DNA of 64,000 nt from an uncultured Methanomassiliicoccales archaeon (GTDB lineage Archaea > Thermoplasmatota > Thermoplasmata > Methanomassiliicoccales > Methanomethylophilaceae), in contig CAUFXM010000007.1 in NCBI GenBank assembly GCA_959597175.1, forward strand, positions 46,570 through 110,569. The letters are read 5' to 3'. Position numbers and translations under genes: made by a program. The stretch's first letter is position 1, and each line of letters starts with the position of its first letter. Shown here one piece after another: positions 59,240-64,000 of this stretch. The notes under the pieces were generated by a model, which was given only the letters and a program-made list of their open reading frames with translations, was not told the origin of the DNA and did no database searches.

Positions 59240-59683
59240 TCAGGCCCTGCGGACGTGGACGTGCACGCCCTCGCCGCTCTCCACCACGACCTCCGCGCCC
59301 TCCTCTATGGGCTCGTCGGATGTGGCCGACCATGTGTCGGACCCTATCCTCACCTTCCCCCTCATGCTCCCCACCTCGGTGGCCACGATGACCTTCCCGG
59401 TCCTCCCGGCGAGGGATGAGGCCACGGTCGTGGTGGGAGGTTCCGGCTTGGCCAGGCGCTGGTAGCCCTTGATGGTCACCAGCGTCACGGGCACGGCGAT
59501 CACCAGCGCTATGATTGGTGACCACCACGAGTACAGTATGTCTGGGAACGCGGCCCCGATCAGTCCGAGGATGACCAGGACCGTGCCTGGGATGACCATG
59601 AAAGCGCCGGGGCTGAAGGCCTCGACGATCAGCAGGATGGCGCCGATTATGATGAGGATGATCGCCACTGTGAAAGGGTCCAT
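59240..59683 (-). CDS. NfeD-like membrane protein
   Basis: A 147-residue short NfeD without the protease domain. Three to four membrane helices (about residues 5-70) are followed by an OB-fold: SSLAGRTGKVIVATEVGSMR and VRIGSDTWSATSDEPIEEGA. It pairs with the stomatin-like gene directly downstream. Role: membrane-quality or microdomain organisation in other prokaryotes. Confidence 0.9.
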   Translation of the reverse strand: MDPFTVAIILIIIGAILLIVEAFSPGAFMVIPGTVLVILGLIGAAFPDILYSWWSPIIALVIAVPVTLVTIKGYQRLAKPEPPTTTVASSLAGRTGKVIVATEVGSMRGKVRIGSDTWSATSDEPIEEGAEVVVESGEGVHVHVRRA

Positions 59684-59776
59684 GGTGCCGTATGGCGATA
59701 TCGGTAGATAATGGGCCCGCGTCCGGAGGCGGGTGGCGGGATTCAGCGTTTATACCTACATCCGATTAGGGTGTCC

Positions 59777-60970
59777 ATGGAGGACAGGCTGTTCACACCC
59801 GCCGTGGTCACGCTGGTGTTCCTTAGCTTCGTGATGGGGACCAGCGAGTTCATCGTCATGGGCATCCTTCCGGACATGGCCGTGGGGATCGGCGTGGAGT
59901 ACAGCACCGTGGGCGGTCTGGTCTCGGTGTTCGCGCTGAGCTACGCCGTGTTCACACCTCTGATAACCGGGTTCACCGGGAGGTTCGGAAGATACAGGGT
60001 GCTGATGGTCCTGGCGGCGGTGTTTCTGCTGTCCGATGTGCTGACGCTGTTCTCCTGGGACTACTGGTCGCTGGCGATGTCCAGGGTGATGACGGCGGCA
60101 TCCTCCGGTGCTTTGCTCTCAGTGGGCATGACGTTCGTCATGGACCTGGTCACCCCCAGGTACAGGGCGAAGGCGGTGTCGTGGATCTTCGCCGGGTTCA
60201 GCATCTCCTCGGTGTTCGGCGTCCCCCTGGGGACGGCGATGTCCCATGTGTTGGGGTGGAGGAGCGTCTTCGTGCTGATCCTGGCGATGGGGGTGGTCGC
60301 CGTGGCGGTAGCCTTGAGGACTCTGCCCAGGCTGGGCGCGCCGGAGGCCCGCGGAGGACGCGGCGGGGCCGGGAGGATGCTCAGGGACCCCCGCATACTG
60401 CTGGGCGCGGGGGTGACCGTGTTCGGGGCCATGGGGATGTACACCATGTACACCTACATCACCCCGATACTGGAGGACGAGATAGGGTTCCCCGACGACA
60501 TGGTGAGCATAGGGCTCATGGCGATGGGCGCCGCCATGCTGGTGAGCAACCTGGTCTCGGGGAGGATCGCCGACAGGGGAGGCCTGAGGGTGGTGCGCTG
60601 GACGTACATCGCCGAGGCGGCGCTGCTGTTCATCCTGCCCACAGCGGTGGCTTCGGCGGTCACGGGCATGGCCGACCTCCTGCTCATAGGCCTGATGATG
60701 TACTTCTTCAACGCCTCGGTCCAGGTGCATCTGATGGAGGTCGCGAACAGGGACTACCCCGAGGCGGTGACGCTCGCCTCGTCCATGAACCCCACGTCAT
60801 TCAACATCGGGATAACGGTGGGTTCGCTGGTCGGAGGGGCGGTGTACGATTCCCTGGGCGCCGCCGAGCTGGGCTACGCAGGAGGGGCGTTCGTGCTGGT
60901 CGCCTGCGCGATGACGTTCGCACTGTGCGCGTACTGCCGGAGGAAGGGCACCGGGACCTCGGTGACCTGA
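59777..60970 (+). CDS. MFS transporter
   Basis: A 397-residue major facilitator with twelve predicted helices. The first helix has SFVMGTSEFIVMGILPDMAV and the loop 2-3 has GRFGRYRVLM, a DHA1-type layout like the MFS gene at 11410. The start MEDRLFTPAVV at 59777 is preferred over an upstream in-frame ATG at 59711. It converges on the ABC-F gene. Substrate unknown. Confidence 0.87.
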   Translation: MEDRLFTPAVVTLVFLSFVMGTSEFIVMGILPDMAVGIGVEYSTVGGLVSVFALSYAVFTPLITGFTGRFGRYRVLMVLAAVFLLSDVLTLFSWDYWSLAMSRVMTAASSGALLSVGMTFVMDLVTPRYRAKAVSWIFAGFSISSVFGVPLGTAMSHVLGWRSVFVLILAMGVVAVAVALRTLPRLGAPEARGGRGGAGRMLRDPRILLGAGVTVFGAMGMYTMYTYITPILEDEIGFPDDMVSIGLMAMGAAMLVSNLVSGRIADRGGLRVVRWTYIAEAALLFILPTAVASAVTGMADLLLIGLMMYFFNASVQVHLMEVANRDYPEAVTLASSMNPTSFNIGITVGSLVGGAVYDSLGAAELGYAGGAFVLVACAMTFALCAYCRRKGTGTSVT

Positions 60971-60973
60971 GGG

Positions 60974-62779
60974 TCACTTCTTCTTAGGTTCGTCCTTGAC
61001 GTCGACCTTCTTCCTCTGCCTTCTGCCGGTCTTCTTCAGCTTGCCCTGGTCCAGGGCCCACTGGAAGCTCTTCTGCTCGGGAGGGGTGATCAGCACCCTG
61101 TCCCCCTTCGCGTACTTCCGGCCGGTGACCCAGTTGGTGAACGGCGCGAGGACCCTGTACTCGTCGGCGTCCAGCACTATCTCCCTCACGTTGGGCCTGC
61201 CCTTCATTTCGGAGTACGTGCCGGAGAACTCCCTGGCGGTGCCGTTCGACACCTCTATCATCTTGGTGCAGACTGTGTCCAGGAAGTACCTGTCGTGGGT
61301 GACGGTGATGATGGTGCCGTCGTACTCCACCAGGGCCTCCTCCACGGCGTGCTTGGCGGGGATGTCCAGGTAGTTGGTGGGCTCGTCGAGGACCAGGAGG
61401 TTGGTCTCGTCCAGCAGCATCAGGCACAGCGCGACCCTGGCCCTCTGCCCTCCGGACAGGGTGGACATGGGTCTCTCCACCTCCTCCCCGAACAGGAGGA
61501 ACCTGGCGAGCATCTTCCTTGCCTCGCCGCGCCTCTCCTTGCCGACCACCTGCAGGAGCTGCTCCTCGGCGGTGAGCTTCAGATCGAGCCTCTCGTGGTG
61601 CTGGGAGTAGTAGCCGATCTTGGCCCCCGGGGCCACCCAGAGGTCCCCCTCGGAGGGGATGATGCCCAGCAGGGCTTTGACGAGGGTGGACTTGCCCTCG
61701 CCGTTGGCACCGAAGATGCCGATCTTCTCGCCCTTCTGGATATCGAGGTCGACGCCGGAGAGGATGGTCCTTCCCCCGAGGTCCACCTTCAGGCCCTTGG
61801 TGGTGATCACGTTCTTGCCCGACTTGTGGGCGGCCTGGATCCTCACGGTGATTTCCCGGTTCTCCTCGGGCTTCTCCTTCTCCTCCATCTTGGCGATGAG
61901 CTTCTCCCTGGTCTTGTGTGTGGTCATGTACCACTGGTCGGTGTGGAGCTGCCTCGCGATCTCCTCCTGCTTCTTCTTCTGGGTGGCGTACTTCCTGTAC
62001 TCCTTCTCCATGCGGTCCAGGTCCAGCATCTTCTTCATGACGAAGTCGGAGTAGTTGCCCTTGTACTCCCTCGACTTCCCATGGTCGATCTCCAGCATGC
62101 GGGTGGCGATCTTGTCCAGGAAGTACCTGTCGTGACTGATCACCAGAACGGAGCAGTGGGTGTCGATGAGGTAGTCCTCCAGCCATTCGACGGTGGTGAT
62201 GTCGAGATGGGAGGTGGGCTCGTCCATGACCAGGAGGTCGCAGTCATCGGCCTGCACCACGATCCTCGAGAGCATCACCTTGGTGCGCTCCCCTCCGGAG
62301 AGCGATTCCATGGTGCGGTCCATCATGTCCTTGGAGAGACCGACCTTCTCCAGGGCGGCGACCTTGTTGCCCTCCTCGTCCATGTCGGATTTGGATAGCT
62401 GTGATTCGAGGGAGGCGCTCTCCTCTGCCAGGGCGTTCCAGTCGATGTCGCCTCCGGCGATCATCATCTCCTCGATCTCCTTGAGCCTGCGGCGGATGTT
62501 CTCGATGTGGCCGTACGGCCTGCCCAGAACGTCGCGCACGGTGACATCGGGGGAGTCCTCGGCGAACTGCTCCAGGTAGCCGATGCGCTCTGTCTTGCGG
62601 GTGAGCTCGCCGGTGTCCGGCTTCATCTCCCCCAGCATTATCTTGAGGAACGTGCTCTTGCCGGCGCCGTTGATCCCGATGAGGCCGATGCTGTCCCCTT
62701 CGTTTATCTGGAGGCTGACGTCCTTGAGGACCTTGTGCGGTCCGAAGGCCTTGGTGACCGACTGGGCCTTTATGAGCAT
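60974..62779 (-). CDS. ABC-F family ATPase
   Basis: A 601-residue protein with two ABC ATPase domains and no membrane part. Domain 1 has GINGAGKST, LSGGERTK and LLVMDEPTSHLD; domain 2 has GANGEGKST, LSGGQRAR and LLVLDEPTNYLD. The linker is a charged helical stretch (LDLDRMEKEYRKYATQKKKQ). A basic C-terminal tail (KKTGRRQRKKVDVKDEPKKK) is present. ABC-F proteins act on the ribosome; some protect from antibiotics. The ATG at 62779 (MLIKAQSVTKAFG) is preferred to upstream in-frame ATGs that would add about 50 unlike residues. Confidence 0.9.
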   Translation of the reverse strand: MLIKAQSVTKAFGPHKVLKDVSLQINEGDSIGLIGINGAGKSTFLKIMLGEMKPDTGELTRKTERIGYLEQFAEDSPDVTVRDVLGRPYGHIENIRRRLKEIEEMMIAGGDIDWNALAEESASLESQLSKSDMDEEGNKVAALEKVGLSKDMMDRTMESLSGGERTKVMLSRIVVQADDCDLLVMDEPTSHLDITTVEWLEDYLIDTHCSVLVISHDRYFLDKIATRMLEIDHGKSREYKGNYSDFVMKKMLDLDRMEKEYRKYATQKKKQEEIARQLHTDQWYMTTHKTREKLIAKMEEKEKPEENREITVRIQAAHKSGKNVITTKGLKVDLGGRTILSGVDLDIQKGEKIGIFGANGEGKSTLVKALLGIIPSEGDLWVAPGAKIGYYSQHHERLDLKLTAEEQLLQVVGKERRGEARKMLARFLLFGEEVERPMSTLSGGQRARVALCLMLLDETNLLVLDEPTNYLDIPAKHAVEEALVEYDGTIITVTHDRYFLDTVCTKMIEVSNGTAREFSGTYSEMKGRPNVREIVLDADEYRVLAPFTNWVTGRKYAKGDRVLITPPEQKSFQWALDQGKLKKTGRRQRKKVDVKDEPKKK

Positions 62780-63228
62780 GGGCGGAAGGAATGAGTCATG
62801 GTTGATATGGGGTTCGGTCCGGATCACGGGGAGGACGATGTGTGCAGTGGAAGCCGGGGGACTGGATACTGCTGAAGGGATTAGCAGCAGGGCCAAGGCC
62901 AGGGATTCTTGCCGAGAGAGGTACTGCATCACAGGTTCTTTGTCGGACCACGTCGGGGGAATGGGCGGTGCAGCGAACAGATGGACTGAATCAATAATAG
63001 GGTGAAGGGAAGGTGTTGCGCAGAAGATTCATGTCAATTGTTTACCGACATGTTTGGTGGCCGTCCCTACTTTCCAGATGAAGGTACCGGGGCAGCTCAC
63101 ACGATTCGCTTCGCGAAGTCTCTCCGTGGTCGGTAAGATATAAAAAGCTGTTTAGCAAACGTTCTCTGTACAGCATCTTTCGACTCTGGTTTCACCTCTT
63201 TTGGCGTCACTCATCATGGACTCGGACA
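62780..63228. other. Gene-free region with isolated ATPase-repeat-like motifs
   Basis: No gene is convincing in these 449 bases. On the minus strand CATGTCGGTAAACAA (63038-63052) contains the TCGGTAAAC core of the 56711 array and is preceded by ACCAAA, as at a unit boundary. TCGGTAAGATATAAAAA on the plus strand (about 63131-63147) contains a related core and a TATA-like box. These may be remnants of a similar array. Confidence 0.45.
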
Positions 63229-63768
63229 TCACTCCTCTGTCCCGTCGGCGACCGGCCCCCATCCGTCGAGGTTCACTTCCAGAGTGTAGTCGGTCCCCGA
63301 GTGCTGGACGTTCAGGACCCTCCCGTCCTCCGCGTACACAACGGTGCCGCCCCCGTACGTCACCAGGAACGTCCCGATCGTTTCTGATCCGTTCGTCCAT
63401 TCGGCTCCGGCTATCGCCGACGATCCTGAGAGGTAGCCCTCGAACTGGGCGACCATCGTTTCCAGGTCCTCAGCAGTGACGATATCCCCGTCGATGGCGA
63501 GTGCGGAGACCGCTCCGTCGGCGTATGTGGCTATCATCTCCATGGAGGGATGGAGCGTCCCGATCTCTATGGTCATCGTGTAGGCGTACGTCCCGTCCAC
63601 CATGTCGGGGATATCGTCGATGGTGAGCCCCGGTTCGACGTCCTCCTGCGTGTAGTACCCGTAGGCGGTGCCGGCTATCGCGATAACTATCACGAGGCCG
63701 ATCACCGCAAGCGAGCATCCGTCCCTCAGGAACGAGACGTGCTCTCCATTGTTATCTCCGTCCGTCAT
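63229..63768 (-). CDS. Membrane-anchored exported protein of unknown function
   Basis: A 179-residue protein. A short cytoplasmic head is followed by a membrane helix (LAVIGLVIVIAIAGTAYGYY) and an outer beta-rich domain with EPGLTIDDIPDMVDGTYAYT and LDGWGPVADGTEE at the end. No family recognised. It resembles in layout the other anchored proteins of this window. ATTAATAAGC near 63820-63830 may be its TATA box. Confidence 0.6.
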   Translation of the reverse strand: MTDGDNNGEHVSFLRDGCSLAVIGLVIVIAIAGTAYGYYTQEDVEPGLTIDDIPDMVDGTYAYTMTIEIGTLHPSMEMIATYADGAVSALAIDGDIVTAEDLETMVAQFEGYLSGSSAIAGAEWTNGSETIGTFLVTYGGGTVVYAEDGRVLNVQHSGTDYTLEVNLDGWGPVADGTEE

Positions 63769-63909
63769 CTCCGCATCCTCCTCGGACTTCCAGGCTAGAT
63801 CCTATGTGCATAGCAGGTTGCCGCTTATTAATGGAATGCGTCGCAAGGGGACCTTCCGTGGCGGACTGTGGCACGTACTGGTCAGGTCTGTGGAGAATGG
63901 TGTAAGGGG

Positions 63910-63936
63910 CTCCCCCGGGCCCCTTTCCCGGGGGAG
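63910..63936. terminator. GC-rich hairpin at the window end
   Basis: CTCCCCCGGG (63910-63919) pairs perfectly with CCCGGGGGAG (63927-63936) around a seven-base loop. Its owner gene lies outside the window or on the other strand. No gene is visible in 63769-64000. Confidence 0.45.
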
Positions 63937-64000
63937 TCGTTTGCCGTTCAGGTTCCTGGTGGGTTCACGTTCGCTCACGTGAGGAGCAGATGTCGACTCG

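Noticed and set aside
62780..62932. N-terminal signal peptide on the ABC-F protein
   Set aside because: The upstream in-frame residues only mimic a signal; ABC-F proteins are cytosolic and the family start is at 62779.

Overview
The window is GC-rich archaeal DNA from a methanogen. It carries the methyl-coenzyme M reductase genes mcrBDGA, the McrC/AtwA/methanogenesis-marker activation cluster, a YcaO protein of the McrA-thioamidation type, and a corrinoid:coenzyme M methyltransferase (MtaA/MtbA family). No gene called here ends in TAG, and one otherwise intact LysR-type gene has an in-frame TAG at codon 101. Together with the gene content this points to a methyl-reducing, pyrrolysine-using methanogen of the Methanomassiliicoccales, probably from the gut-associated high-GC branch. 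That assignment is inference; no 16S gene is present.

Layout. 0.2-6.8 kb: TrxR-like ferredoxin-NADP reductase, small ferredoxin, and an operon of amidohydrolase, universal stress protein, CBS protein and glycyl-tRNA synthetase, followed by a four-CBS protein with an HPF-like tail. 6.9-11.4 kb: zinc-ribbon proteins, DRG-type GTPase, ornithine carbamoyltransferase. 11.4-14.5 kb: MFS exporter divergent from aldo/keto reductase plus the amber-containing LysR regulator. 14.6-20.8 kb: RarA, MtaA/MtbA, metallophosphoesterase, exonuclease-fold protein, DHH/RecJ-like nuclease. 21-22.8 kb: second ferredoxin and a solitary HipA-like kinase. 22.8-31.1 kb: an apparently iron-regulated transport region (paired ABC exporters, a decayed exported protein with a 14-G tract, binding protein/permease/ATPase) with TTAGG...CCTAA-type palindromes over its promoters.

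31.2-53.5 kb is a methanogenesis island: DUF169 protein, mcrBDGA plus a DUF2098-type gene; then, facing them, kinase-like and unknown genes and a DUF2111-type regulator divergent from atwA-mcrC-mmp3-mmp6-mmp5-mmp15-mmp17-mmp7-DUF123. A 915-residue tandem FAD protein, a zinc-ribbon membrane protein, a HAD phosphatase and YcaO follow. RNase P RNA (rnpB) lies immediately upstream of ycaO on the same strand, which moves the ycaO start to a TTG at 53171.

53.6-64 kb is more accessory: small membrane protein and YbjQ protein, two AAA/DUF4143-type ATPases each preceded by four tandem repeats (23-bp and 24-bp period), a two-CDGSH protein, stomatin/NfeD pair, MFS transporter, ABC-F ATPase and an exported protein of unknown role. 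I see no tRNA, 5S/16S/23S rRNA, insertion sequence or CRISPR array.
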